64,000 nucleotides of DNA from Mycobacterium fragae (GTDB taxonomy: Bacteria; Actinomycetota; Actinomycetes; Mycobacteriales; Mycobacteriaceae). The stretch spans positions 1 to 64,000 of the forward strand of contig NZ_LQOW01000025.1 in assembly GCF_002102185.1 (NCBI RefSeq), given 5' to 3'. A model generated the notes under the pieces. The model ran no database searches. It was given only the letters and a program-made list of their open reading frames with translations, and had not been told where the DNA came from. Position 1 is the first letter of the stretch. Each line of letters starts with the position of its first letter. Position numbers and translations under genes: made by a program. Shown in pieces: positions 29,140 through 37,318 of this stretch.

Positions 29140-30722
29140 ACAGCGGCCACGACTACGCGACGTGGGATGCCGCGTATGTGGTGGGCGCGCTGTCGGATGC
29201 CGACCGGCGCGAATTCGAGGGGCACATGCGCGGCTGCACCGCCTGTCGGGAGGCCGTCAGCGACTTGGCCGGCATGTCGCCGCTGCTGTCGCTGTTCGAC
29301 TACGAACAAGTCATGGCTTTCGACGCAGCCGATCCGGCGGCGGCGCCGCCGTCCGAGGTCCTGGCCGCACTGCTGGCCAAGGCGGACCAGCCGGCGGCTG
29401 TGGACCCACGGACGGTTTTCCCGATCTTTCGCACCGGCAACTACGCCCCGGTGCACGACGAGCTGACCGCCTTCGATCTACCCGTCGAGGGCAGCATCCC
29501 GGCCGATTTGAACGGCTGGTATCTGCGGAACGGCCCCAACCCGCGGGTGGCCACCGGCCACTGGTGCGTCGGTGACGGGATGGTGCACGGGGTGCGGCTG
29601 GAGAACGGCCGTGCCGCGTGGTATCGCAACCGCTGGGTGCGCACCGAAAGTTTCGAGCGTTCCTCACCGCTGTACAACGACCTGTATAACGACGATGGAA
29701 CCCGAAACCTGCACGCCAGCATCGCCAACACCCACGTCGTTCGTCATGCCGGCAAAACACTTGCGCTGATGGAGTTTTCGCTTCCCTACCAGATCAGCAA
29801 CGACCTGGACACGCTGGGCGCCTACGACTTCGCCGGCAAGTTGCTGGACTCGATGAACGCCCACCCGAAGATCTGCCCGGTTACCGGTGAACTGCATTTC
29901 TTCGGATGCGGCAACATCTTCGAGCCGCACGTCAGCTATTACCGCGCGGACGCCGACGGACGATTGACGATCAGCCGGCCCATCGACGTTCCCGCGCTGA
30001 CGTTGATGCACGACTTCGCGCTGACCACCGAGCATGTCGTATTCCTCGACCTGCCATTGCTTTTCGATCTCCGCCTTGCACTGACCCAACGAGACGACCG
30101 GGACTTGCCATACCGTTGGGACGACCGCTACGGGGCCCGCCTGGGCGTGCTGCGTCGTGATGACCCCTATGGTCCGCTGCGTTGGTTCGACATCGAGCCG
30201 TGCTACGTCTTTCACATCGCAAACGCTTACGACAGCGGAAATTCCGTTGTACTGGAGGTTGTCCGCTATCCGGAGATGTGGCGTGACAACAGCGAGTTCG
30301 GGGTCGACGCGGCGCTGTGGCGGTGGAAGCTCGATCTGGACACCGGGGCGGTCGAGGAAAGCCAGATCGACGACCGGGGCGTGGAATTCCCGCGCATCGA
30401 CGACCGGCTTACGGGCGCGGCCGCCCGGTACTCGGTGGCCGTGGGCAGCGGCGCGCTGATCCGCTATGACCTCGAGCGGGATAGCGCGTCCGAGCACCGG
30501 TTCGGCGATGGTGGGGCGCCGGGCGAGGCGATATTCGCGCCCGCGTCCGGGCAGTCGGATGAATCGGCCGGCTGGTATTTGACGTACGTCTACGACCCGG
30601 CACGCGACGGCAGCGACCTCGTCGTCATCGACGCGTCAGACTTCGAGGGCGGACCCGTCGCGCGGATCCGGCTGCCGCGTCGGGTCCCGCACGGATTCCA
30701 CGGCAATTGGATCCCCGATTGA
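29136..30722 (+). CDS. Fusion protein: zinc-binding anti-sigma domain + carotenoid cleavage oxygenase
   Basis: 528 residues from ATG 29136, overlapping the sigma gene by four bases. Residues 1-85 align with the RslA anti-sigma domain encoded at 31472: GHDYATWDAAYVVGALS, DRREFEGH, and the ZAS zinc motif His30-x3-Cys34-x2-Cys37 plus His5. The alignment continues through the fourth helix (PPSEVLAALLAKAD). Exactly where RslA enters its membrane segment, this protein changes into a complete carotenoid oxygenase (about 95-528). That domain has the four iron histidines His243 (NAHPK), His292 (MHDF), His360 (VFHIANAYDSG) and His522 (GFHGNW). No membrane segment or signal is present, so it should be cytoplasmic. 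It could be a sigma regulator whose sensor is an apocarotenoid- or oxygen-using enzyme. Alternatively it is an enzyme with a relic domain. Confidence 0.9.
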   Translation: MNSGHDYATWDAAYVVGALSDADRREFEGHMRGCTACREAVSDLAGMSPLLSLFDYEQVMAFDAADPAAAPPSEVLAALLAKADQPAAVDPRTVFPIFRTGNYAPVHDELTAFDLPVEGSIPADLNGWYLRNGPNPRVATGHWCVGDGMVHGVRLENGRAAWYRNRWVRTESFERSSPLYNDLYNDDGTRNLHASIANTHVVRHAGKTLALMEFSLPYQISNDLDTLGAYDFAGKLLDSMNAHPKICPVTGELHFFGCGNIFEPHVSYYRADADGRLTISRPIDVPALTLMHDFALTTEHVVFLDLPLLFDLRLALTQRDDRDLPYRWDDRYGARLGVLRRDDPYGPLRWFDIEPCYVFHIANAYDSGNSVVLEVVRYPEMWRDNSEFGVDAALWRWKLDLDTGAVEESQIDDRGVEFPRIDDRLTGAAARYSVAVGSGALIRYDLERDSASEHRFGDGGAPGEAIFAPASGQSDESAGWYLTYVYDPARDGSDLVVIDASDFEGGPVARIRLPRRVPHGFHGNWIPD

Positions 30723-30745
30723 GTGCCGATCGCACTGCATATCGC

Positions 30746-30774
30746 GCGAACTTTAGGGGTGCTCAGCTCGTATA
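30746..30774 (+). promoter_or_regulatory. Candidate relaxed SigL-type promoter of sigL
   Basis: GCGAAC (30746-30751), 17-bp spacer, CGTATA (30769-30774), 22 bp before the sigL GTG. It keeps GAAC and CGT of the SigL pattern but is weaker than the other sites. SigL is known to autoregulate in M. tuberculosis. The gap after the fusion gene (73 bp) also allows read-through. Confidence 0.4.
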
Positions 30775-30795
30775 ACTATCGGGAGGTGAAATCCA

Positions 30796-31329
30796 GTGCC
30801 CCGTGTCCCCAGGGCGGCCGACGCCGAAGCCGCTTTGATGAAGGCGCTCTACGACGAGCACGCCGGCGCCCTGTGGCGTTACGCGGTTCGGCTGACCGGT
30901 GACGCCAGTCGCGCCGAAGACGTGGTCCAAGAGACGCTGATGCGGGCCTGGCAGCACCCAGAGGTCATCGAAGACACTGAACGCCCGGCACGTGCATGGT
31001 TGTTCACCGTCGCGCGCAACATGATCATCGACGAGCGCCGCAGTGCACGATTCCGCAATGTCGTTGGCTCGCTGGACGATTCGAGCACACCCGAGCAGTC
31101 TGCTCCGGACGAGGTGGACTCGGCGCTGGACCGGCTGCTGATCGCCGACGCCATGGCCCAGATGTCGGCCGAACATCGGGCCGTCGTCGAGCGGTCGTAT
31201 TACCGGGGGTGGAGCACCGCACAGATCGCCGCTGATCTTGATATCGCAGAAGGCACAGTGAAATCGCGACTACACTATGCCCTGCGGGCATTGCGACTCA
31301 CTCTGCAGGAGATGGGGGTGACACGATGA
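30796..31329 (+). CDS. sigL: ECF RNA polymerase sigma factor SigL
   Basis: 177 residues from GTG 30796 with GGGAGG nine bases upstream. Region 2 is complete (VVQETLMRAWQHPEV, then WLFTVARNMIIDERRSARFRN) and region 4 is STAQIAADLDIAEGTVKSRLHYALRALR. It matches M. tuberculosis SigL (Rv0735), which is held by the membrane anti-sigma RslA and drives pks10/pks7 and secretion-related genes. Its last codons overlap the small wedge ORF, not rslA directly. Confidence 0.95.
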   Translation: MPRVPRAADAEAALMKALYDEHAGALWRYAVRLTGDASRAEDVVQETLMRAWQHPEVIEDTERPARAWLFTVARNMIIDERRSARFRNVVGSLDDSSTPEQSAPDEVDSALDRLLIADAMAQMSAEHRAVVERSYYRGWSTAQIAADLDIAEGTVKSRLHYALRALRLTLQEMGVTR

Positions 31330-31475
31330 CGGCGCTACCGACCATCCGGACGCTGATCGGCCCCGAATACCTGACTGTGACAGCCGATCGGCACGGCACC
31401 GCCACGACGCTGCGGACCATCCGCGCGGCCGTCGGCACCGAATACTTGGTAGTAGAAGATGAGGTGACACGATGA
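31326..31475 (+). CDS. 49-codon wedge ORF between sigL and rslA
   Basis: ATG 31326 overlaps the sigL stop by ATGA, and its own TGA (31473-31475) overlaps the rslA ATG by ATGA. The 49-residue product holds two imperfect repeats, TIRTLIGPEYLTV (6-18) and TIRAAVGTEYLVV (31-43). It ends in EVTR, echoing the GVTR end of SigL; the DNA GGTGACACGATGA occurs at both ends. In M. tuberculosis, as I recall, sigL and rslA overlap directly, so this piece looks inserted or grown by duplication. Similarity to known proteins is not recognised. It may be a real small protein or simply a coupling spacer. Confidence 0.55.
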   Translation: MTALPTIRTLIGPEYLTVTADRHGTATTLRTIRAAVGTEYLVVEDEVTR

Positions 31476-32212
31476 GGGCGATCCGGGGGCTGGGCCCGCC
31501 GGGAGGCAGCAATCTTCCCGCGGATGACAACCATGAGTACGCGATGTGGGACGCCGCCTACGTGCTGGGATCGCTGTCACCGGCCGATCGGCGAGAGTAC
31601 GAGGCACACCTCAGCGGCTGCCCGTCCTGCGCTGCGGCGGTAGCTGAACTCAGCGGCATGCCGGCGCTGCTGGCCAAGCTGGATCGCGATGTGGTGGCCG
31701 AAATCAACGAAGGTGACCAGCGCTCCGAGCCCGCACCTCCGGATTTGCTGCCGTCGTTGCTGGCCGCCGTGCGTTGGCGCCGTCGCCGCACCCGCGTCCT
31801 GGCATGGGCGGCGTCGGCCGCCGCGGCCGCCGTGGTGGCGATCGGGGTGTTCGTCGGCGTCTCGGGTCACTCGCCGACGCCTGCGCCCCCGCAGGTGACC
31901 GCGTCTGCAGTGGAGATGTCTCAGGTCGGGACGAAGGCGCTGGCATCGACGGTGTCGGTCAACCCCGAGCGCTGGGGGACCTACATCAACATGAAGTGCG
32001 TCTGCCTTGCGCCGGTCTATGCCCCCCACGACCGGCTGGCGATGGTGGTGGTGGGCCGCGACGGCAGCCACACCCAACTGGCGACCTGGGTGGCAGAGCC
32101 CGGCCACACTGCGACGCCGGCCGCCAGCATCTCGACGCCAGTTGACCAGATCTCCGCGGTGCAGGTGGTTCTGGCCGACAACGGCCACGTGCTGCTCGAG
32201 CGCTCCCTGTAA
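31472..32212 (+). CDS. rslA: Anti-sigma factor RslA
   Basis: 246 residues from ATG 31472. The cytoplasmic zinc anti-sigma domain has His46-x3-Cys50-x2-Cys53 with the upstream His21 (NHEYAMWDAAYVLGSLS). One transmembrane helix follows at about 110-130 (VLAWAASAAAAAVVAIGVFVG). Then comes an extracytoplasmic domain (TASAVEMSQVGTKALASTVSV to the end). It closely matches Rv0736, whose zinc site is redox-sensitive and releases SigL on oxidation. It may also bind the neighbouring SigL paralogue. Confidence 0.95.
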   Translation: MRAIRGLGPPGGSNLPADDNHEYAMWDAAYVLGSLSPADRREYEAHLSGCPSCAAAVAELSGMPALLAKLDRDVVAEINEGDQRSEPAPPDLLPSLLAAVRWRRRRTRVLAWAASAAAAAVVAIGVFVGVSGHSPTPAPPQVTASAVEMSQVGTKALASTVSVNPERWGTYINMKCVCLAPVYAPHDRLAMVVVGRDGSHTQLATWVAEPGHTATPAASISTPVDQISAVQVVLADNGHVLLERSL

Positions 32213-32236
32213 ATCTGGAGCGCTCGCCGCGCATCC

Positions 32237-33577
32237 CTACCGGGACGTCAACCAGCTGTGGAATCGACCGTCGGGGTCGTAGGCCGAGCGCACCTTGTCC
32301 AGGCGCGCCATGTTCGCGTCGGTGATGAACTTCGCCGGGCGTCTGCCGAGATTCTCGTCGGCGAGCGAGATTCCGGTCGCCAGGTGCGACATCGCCGCCA
32401 TGTTGGACGGGGCCCAGTCGCCGTACCGCTCGTCGTCGGCCGGATCGTGCCAGGCGGTGTAGAGCGCCAAGTAGATCTCGTCCTCCACGCCGTACACCAT
32501 CTCGGCGCGGTCGCTGGACGGTTTCCAGCCGGCGAAAACGAAGTGCGACGGGTGCGGTGGCATCGTCTCGATGATTTTGCGGATCCCCGGCAGCAGGTCT
32601 TCGGCCGCGGCCGAGGTGAACATGTTGTCGACGACATAGCGGTGACCCTCTGGGTACTTGCTCATCACAGCGGCATACCAGTTGGCAAGGGTCGTCGGCG
32701 CATAGGGCAGGCTGACGGTCGCCCGGTCGACCACCGGGCAGCTGCCCAGTGCGGCAAGGGCTTTCACCGCCTCTTCCTCCGAATCGGCAAACACCGGCGC
32801 GGCGATGGCGATGCCGGGTTGGTCGGGCCCCATTTCCGGGGCGTTGCGCGACGTGAGGATTTGCAGTTCGACCCGGTCGTCGATTTCGGGAACGATTGAA
32901 CGCCCCCAGCTGAATACCTCGTCTGCGACCTCGATCGGATACATGTACAAACACGTGCCCAAGACGGCCGGGCGTCGGTGAATCCGCAACGTGAACGATG
33001 TGACCACCCCGAAGAAGCCCGGCCCGGAGCCGCGGGCGGCCCAATACAGATCCGGGTGGTGGTCGGGGTCGCAGTAGAGCTTTTCACCGTCGGCGGTGAC
33101 GACCTCCACGCCGAGCACGCTCTCGCAGGCCGGGCCGACCACCTTGCTGTTCCAGCCGTACCCGCCTTGCAGCAGATAGCCGCCGAGGCGGATGCCCTCG
33201 CAATGGCCGGAGGGAAAGAACAGGCCCGCAGAGTCGAGCTCGGTGGCGAAGACGCTGGCCACCTTGCCGGGCCCGACGCGCGCGGTCATCCGATCCGGGT
33301 CGACGCTGCAGTGATCGAGGCGGCTGACGTCGAGCAGCAGTCCGCCGTCGCGCAGATGACTGGCCACCCAGCTGTGCCCACCCGAACGGATCCCGATCTG
33401 GTGACCGTTGGCCCGGGCGTAGCGCACCGCCTCGACAACGTCGTCGGCGTCAGTCGCTTGAACGATCAGATCGGGAAAGCGTTCTGGCAGAAGGCTGTTC
33501 CATACACTTTGTCGACGGGCCGTTTCGTACCCGTCTTCACCGCGGTAGAAGATCCGCTCGGCGGAGAGTAAAGCCAT
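32237..33577 (-). CDS. BBE-type FAD-linked oxidase
   Basis: 446 residues from ATG 33577. The FAD_binding_4 domain shows GIRSGGHSWVASH, where His68 is the usual site of covalent FAD. It also has GHCEGIRLGGYLLQGGYGW, where Cys126 could give the second covalent bond seen in berberine-bridge-type enzymes. The C-terminal BBE segment (RLDKVRSAYDPDGRFHSW) is present. Such enzymes oxidise alcohols, sugars or natural-product intermediates. Its 5' end overlaps the upstream monooxygenase gene by 41 bases, so they form an operon. It converges on rslA with a 24-bp gap. Confidence 0.87.
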   Translation of the reverse strand: MALLSAERIFYRGEDGYETARRQSVWNSLLPERFPDLIVQATDADDVVEAVRYARANGHQIGIRSGGHSWVASHLRDGGLLLDVSRLDHCSVDPDRMTARVGPGKVASVFATELDSAGLFFPSGHCEGIRLGGYLLQGGYGWNSKVVGPACESVLGVEVVTADGEKLYCDPDHHPDLYWAARGSGPGFFGVVTSFTLRIHRRPAVLGTCLYMYPIEVADEVFSWGRSIVPEIDDRVELQILTSRNAPEMGPDQPGIAIAAPVFADSEEEAVKALAALGSCPVVDRATVSLPYAPTTLANWYAAVMSKYPEGHRYVVDNMFTSAAAEDLLPGIRKIIETMPPHPSHFVFAGWKPSSDRAEMVYGVEDEIYLALYTAWHDPADDERYGDWAPSNMAAMSHLATGISLADENLGRRPAKFITDANMARLDKVRSAYDPDGRFHSWLTSR

Positions 33578-34745
33578 TGATTTTCCTTGGTTTCCGTTCG
33601 GCCGCTGGATCTATGGTGGCCGCCAGGTACGCCGCCACCTCATGCGCCAACGGCGTGGCGTGCAGGCGGATCGCCCGCAGTGGCCCATTGGGCGGAATGC
33701 CGTAGCCGATCGCGAACATGCCGTCGCCGAGGTGTGAGGCGAAACCGCCGCGAGGGCTGCCGTGCTCGTCGAGGACACCGAGATGTCCCACGAGACTGTC
33801 GAGATCGGTGCTGAACCCGGTGGCGGCGATCATCGCCTGCGGCGCGACGGACGTTCCGTCGGTGAGGATCACGCGATCGGATTCGACGGCCCGGACCGCG
33901 GCGACCACCTCGATACGCCCGGCCCGCACACCGTCGACCAGTTCATCGGCCAGGGTCGGGATGCGGCCTCGCTGCTCCACGGTCGCCTTCAGTCCCAGCG
34001 GCGGGCGGTGGAAACCGTAGCGCGACAGATCGCCCCACAGCAGGCGATTGAAACGCCCGACCAACGGATCAACCAGGTGCGCCGGCACCCGAGCGAACAA
34101 CTCGAGGAAGATGTCGGATGGAACCGGCCCGATGGCGCGCCGGACGAGATGCGGTGGCGTGCGCACCGCGAGCCAGACCTTGCGCGCGCCGTTGTCGGCG
34201 AGCTGCACGGCGATGTCGGCGGCCGAATTACCCGCGCCGACAACGAGAACGTCGAGGCCTCGAAACGGCCACGCGTTGCGAAAGTCGCCGGAGTGCACCA
34301 GCTCGCCGGTGAAGTCATCGAGCCCCGGCCATGGCGGGATGACGGGCGTGCGATACCTGCCGGTGGCCAAAACGACGGCATGCGCGCTGATTTCTCCCGA
34401 CGATGTATCGAGCTGCCAGCCGTCTGCCGTTCGGTCGATGCGGTTGACCACGCATCCGAGCTGCAAACTGATGTCCTGGCGGCGCACGTAGCGGTCGAAA
34501 TACCGCACCATGTCTTCCTTAGTCGGCCACCGGCCTGCGGTCAGGGAAATCCGTTGTCCGGGAAGATGCGACAAGAACCCGTTGGTGTTGAGGCGGAAGT
34601 TGTCATAGCGCGTGCGCCACGAAACCGCCGGGACGGTGGCCCTGTCGACGACAAGAGCCCGCACCCCATGCCGGTGTCCGAGCTCACGTGCGACCGCGAG
34701 ACCCGAGGGTCCCGCTCCAATGATTACGACGTCGGCGCGCGCCAT
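33537..34745 (-). CDS. Flavin-containing monooxygenase-like oxidoreductase
   Basis: 402 residues from ATG 34745. FAD motif VIIGAGPSGLAVARELG (about 7-23), second Rossmann motif for NADPH VVGAGNSAADIAVQLAD and the ATG-like motif MIAATGFSTDL are in order. It fits the FMO/Baeyer-Villiger/YhiN-type group that hydroxylates N, S or carbonyl carbons. It is the first gene of the minus-strand operon and is divergent from the TPP enzyme gene. A SigL-type promoter ends about ten bases upstream, which would make the transcript nearly leaderless. Confidence 0.85.
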   Translation of the reverse strand: MARADVVIIGAGPSGLAVARELGHRHGVRALVVDRATVPAVSWRTRYDNFRLNTNGFLSHLPGQRISLTAGRWPTKEDMVRYFDRYVRRQDISLQLGCVVNRIDRTADGWQLDTSSGEISAHAVVLATGRYRTPVIPPWPGLDDFTGELVHSGDFRNAWPFRGLDVLVVGAGNSAADIAVQLADNGARKVWLAVRTPPHLVRRAIGPVPSDIFLELFARVPAHLVDPLVGRFNRLLWGDLSRYGFHRPPLGLKATVEQRGRIPTLADELVDGVRAGRIEVVAAVRAVESDRVILTDGTSVAPQAMIAATGFSTDLDSLVGHLGVLDEHGSPRGGFASHLGDGMFAIGYGIPPNGPLRAIRLHATPLAHEVAAYLAATIDPAAERKPRKINGFTLRRADLLPR

Positions 34746-34754
34746 GATTCCTTA

Positions 34755-34782
34755 ACCACGGTCCGCGGGGGCATGTGGTTCA
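34755..34782 (-). promoter_or_regulatory. SigL-type promoter of the FMO-oxidase operon
   Basis: On the minus strand: TGAACC (34782-34777), 16-bp spacer, CGTGGT (34760-34755). The -10 ends 10 bases before the FMO start codon. Spacing and -35 are identical to the site before the sigL paralogue. Confidence 0.7.
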
Positions 34783-34821
34783 TGTTTTCCTACAGGGCCC
34801 GGTTGTGAATTTCCGACGCCG

Positions 34822-34849
34822 TGAACCCAGGTCACTCGCGAGTCGTGTA
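34822..34849 (+). promoter_or_regulatory. SigL-type promoter of the TPP-SRPBCC-KAS-aminotransferase operon
   Basis: TGAACC (34822-34827), 16-bp spacer, CGTGTA (34844-34849), 64 bases before the TPP-enzyme ATG. It is back to back with the FMO promoter (40 bp between the two -35 hexamers). The spacer holds the palindrome ACTCGCGAGT (34834-34843). Just downstream are tandem repeats CATATCGCTA and CATATTCGCTA (34853-34873), which may bind the MarR-type regulator of the cluster. Confidence 0.7.
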
Positions 34850-34913
34850 CCTCATATCGCTACATATTCGCTACGCGGAGCCCTGTCGAGGGCAGTTGGA
34901 TTTAGGTGAGCAG

Positions 34914-36665
34914 ATGCCGAGGAAGCACCGGGTGGTCGACCACATCGTCGGGCACCTCGCCGGGATCGGAGTCGACTACATCTTCGGGGTCGACGGAGCC
35001 AACATCGAAGACCTCTACGACGCGGCGTATTTCCGCTCGGACATCACCGCCGTGTTGGCCAAACATGAGTTCTCCGCCGCCACAATGGCCGACGGCTACA
35101 GCCGCAGCGGGGCCGGGTTGGGTGTGGTGGCGGCGACATCTGGTGGGGGCGCACTCAATCTCGTTCCCGGCCTTGGCGAATCGTTAGCCAGCCGGGTGCC
35201 GGTGTTGGCGCTGGTCGGCCAACCGGCTACGGGGATGGATGGCCGGGGCAGTTTTCAGGACACCAGCGGTCGCAATGGTTCGCTGAACGCCGAGGCGTTG
35301 TTCTCCGCGGTGTCGGTGTTCTGTCGCCGGGTCTCCACAGCCGCCGACATCGTTTCGGCGTTGCCGGCGGCGTTGGCGGCGGCGCGGACAGGCGGCCCAG
35401 CGGTTCTGTTGCTGCCCAAGGACATTCAGCAGTCCGATCTACACATCAACGGTTACGCCGGTGATCGCGATGCTCTCGAGCCGCAACGCGCCATCGGCGA
35501 CCCGCATCCGATCGTGCATGCGTTGCAGAAAGTGACCGGGCCGGTCACGATCATCGCGGGCGAGCAGGTTGCCCGCGACGATGCCCGAGCCGAGCTGGCG
35601 GCGCTGCGCGCGGTGCTGCGCGCGCGGGTGGCATGCGTGCCGGACGGCAAGGACGTGGCGGGAACACCGGGACTTGGTTCGTCCTCCGCCCTAGGGGTGA
35701 CCGGGGTCATGGGTCACCCCGGAGTGGTGGACGCGGTGGCTGCCAGCGGGCTGTGCCTGGTGGTCGGCACCCGGCTCTCGGTTACCGCGCGCACCGGCCT
35801 GGACGACGCTTTGGCGTCGGTGCCGACGATATCCATCGGGTCGGCGCCACCGTACTTCCCCTGCACCCACGTCCACACCGACGACCTGCGGGCATCGCTG
35901 CGGATGCTGACCAGCGCGCTCACGGGCCGGGGTCGTCCCACCGGGGTGCGGGTACCGGATGTGGTGGCCCGCACCGAGCTGACCCCGCCGGCATTCGACG
36001 GTCCGGGCGTGCGCTACCGCGATGCCATGGCCGCGCTCGACCAGGCATTGCCGGACTCCGTGGATATCGTCGTCGATGCCGGGAACACTGGCGCCGCTGC
36101 CGTCCACTACCTGCCGGTGCGGCGGAAGGGCCGATTCGCCGTCGCGCTCGGTATGGGCGGCATGGGCTACAGCTTTGGAGCCGGTATCGGCATGGCGTTC
36201 GGGCGCGCGAAGGCCCAGCGGCCGGGCGGTCGTGTGGTGGTGATTGCCGGCGACGGCGCGTTCTTCATGCACGGCATGGAGGTGCACACCGCGCTGCACT
36301 ACCGGCTTCCGGTCACGTTCGTGTTGTTGAACAACAACGCCCACGCCATGTGTGTGACCCGCGAGCAGCTCTACTACGACGACCTGTACAGCTACAACAG
36401 GTTTGCCCCGAGCCGGCTCGGGGCCGGTCTGGCCGCCATGTTCCCCGGGCTGACATCGGTCGATGTCAGCGACGCCGACGGTTTCACCTCCGCGTTACGC
36501 GCCGCGCTGGACGTCGACGGCCCGTCGGTAGTCAGCGTCGAATGCGCCGCTGACGAAATCCCGCCCTTTGCACCGTTTCTCGGCGCGAAGGTAGCCAAGA
36601 AGACCGTCAATCAACAAATCTCGTTCGCACAGAAGGAACGCACAGATGTCGCTGCCAGCGCTTGA
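34914..36665 (+). CDS. Thiamine-diphosphate-dependent enzyme, acetolactate-synthase-like
   Basis: 583 residues from ATG 34914 (MPRKHRVVDHIVGHLAGIGV); the frame opens at 34821 but that part lies inside the promoter. The three-domain POX/ALS architecture is clear. The catalytic Glu52 is in KHEFSAATMADGYSR. The ThDP motif starts AGDGAFFMHG (near 446) and ends LLNNNAH about 28 residues later. Key ALS residues for FAD are not evident. It probably performs decarboxylation and carboligation of a 2-oxo acid, making an acyloin-type intermediate for this cluster. Its 3' end overlaps the next gene by 20 bases. Confidence 0.85.
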   Translation: MPRKHRVVDHIVGHLAGIGVDYIFGVDGANIEDLYDAAYFRSDITAVLAKHEFSAATMADGYSRSGAGLGVVAATSGGGALNLVPGLGESLASRVPVLALVGQPATGMDGRGSFQDTSGRNGSLNAEALFSAVSVFCRRVSTAADIVSALPAALAAARTGGPAVLLLPKDIQQSDLHINGYAGDRDALEPQRAIGDPHPIVHALQKVTGPVTIIAGEQVARDDARAELAALRAVLRARVACVPDGKDVAGTPGLGSSSALGVTGVMGHPGVVDAVAASGLCLVVGTRLSVTARTGLDDALASVPTISIGSAPPYFPCTHVHTDDLRASLRMLTSALTGRGRPTGVRVPDVVARTELTPPAFDGPGVRYRDAMAALDQALPDSVDIVVDAGNTGAAAVHYLPVRRKGRFAVALGMGGMGYSFGAGIGMAFGRAKAQRPGGRVVVIAGDGAFFMHGMEVHTALHYRLPVTFVLLNNNAHAMCVTREQLYYDDLYSYNRFAPSRLGAGLAAMFPGLTSVDVSDADGFTSALRAALDVDGPSVVSVECAADEIPPFAPFLGAKVAKKTVNQQISFAQKERTDVAASA

Positions 36666-37311
36666 CGATATCGCCGCTCACACCGGCAGCACCGAGCCCA
36701 TCGACGGAGTGGTCCGTATCGAGACCGCGCCGCTGGAGAAGACCGCGCCGATTCTCATGGCGAAGATGCGCTCGGTGTATCCGCACAACGAGGTCTTCGG
36801 CCAATACTGCACGGTCAACGACTATGTGGACTGCCCGCCCGACGAGCTGTTCGACTACCTGTCCGACACCAGAAGCCTGGAGGAGTGGACCTACACCCTG
36901 CGCGGGTTCACCCCCACCGAGGAGCCCGGCCTCTGGCTGGCCTACGACCGGCTGCTTCCTGACACCAAGATCTTCACCCGCACCGTCGCCAACGCCGAGG
37001 CGCGCACCGTCGACTACCACTGCGCCTGGGACCAGGGCAAGCACCTGTGGATGATCTATCTGATGCGCGTCCTCGACGCTCAGGTGGTGCTCGACAAGCC
37101 CGGTTCGGTTGTGCTGTGGACGAATTGCCGCCACCCGTTCTATGACCACAACGGCTACCCAGAGGCCGCCCCCGCGGGGCGCACGGGCTGGGTGGGCGAC
37201 TTTTGGGACCTGTTCGGCGTCGGTCACGGACTGGAATTGAACAACCTCAAGACCATCGCCGAATATCGCCACCGCAACGGCCTGCCGGTCACTCCCGCCT
37301 GGATGAGATGA
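36646..37311 (+). CDS. SRPBCC/START-like protein of the biosynthetic cluster
   Basis: 221 residues from ATG 36646, inside the end of the TPP enzyme gene. The segment from about 50 on (YCTVNDYVDCPPDELFDYL, then LEEWTYTLRGFTP) reads as an SRPBCC (Bet v1-like) fold. That fold has a large ligand cavity and is used by polyketide cyclases and lipid-transfer proteins. No catalytic residue can be named. Its place between a carboligase and a KAS III-like enzyme suggests it binds or cyclises the intermediate. Confidence 0.6.
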   Translation: MSLPALDDIAAHTGSTEPIDGVVRIETAPLEKTAPILMAKMRSVYPHNEVFGQYCTVNDYVDCPPDELFDYLSDTRSLEEWTYTLRGFTPTEEPGLWLAYDRLLPDTKIFTRTVANAEARTVDYHCAWDQGKHLWMIYLMRVLDAQVVLDKPGSVVLWTNCRHPFYDHNGYPEAAPAGRTGWVGDFWDLFGVGHGLELNNLKTIAEYRHRNGLPVTPAWMR

Positions 37312-37318
37312 GCCGATC

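Noticed and set aside
31986..33044. 352-codon minus-strand frame over rslA and the BBE oxidase
   Set aside because: It runs in another frame of the BBE gene and antisense to rslA; its Arg/Gly-rich product has no family signs.
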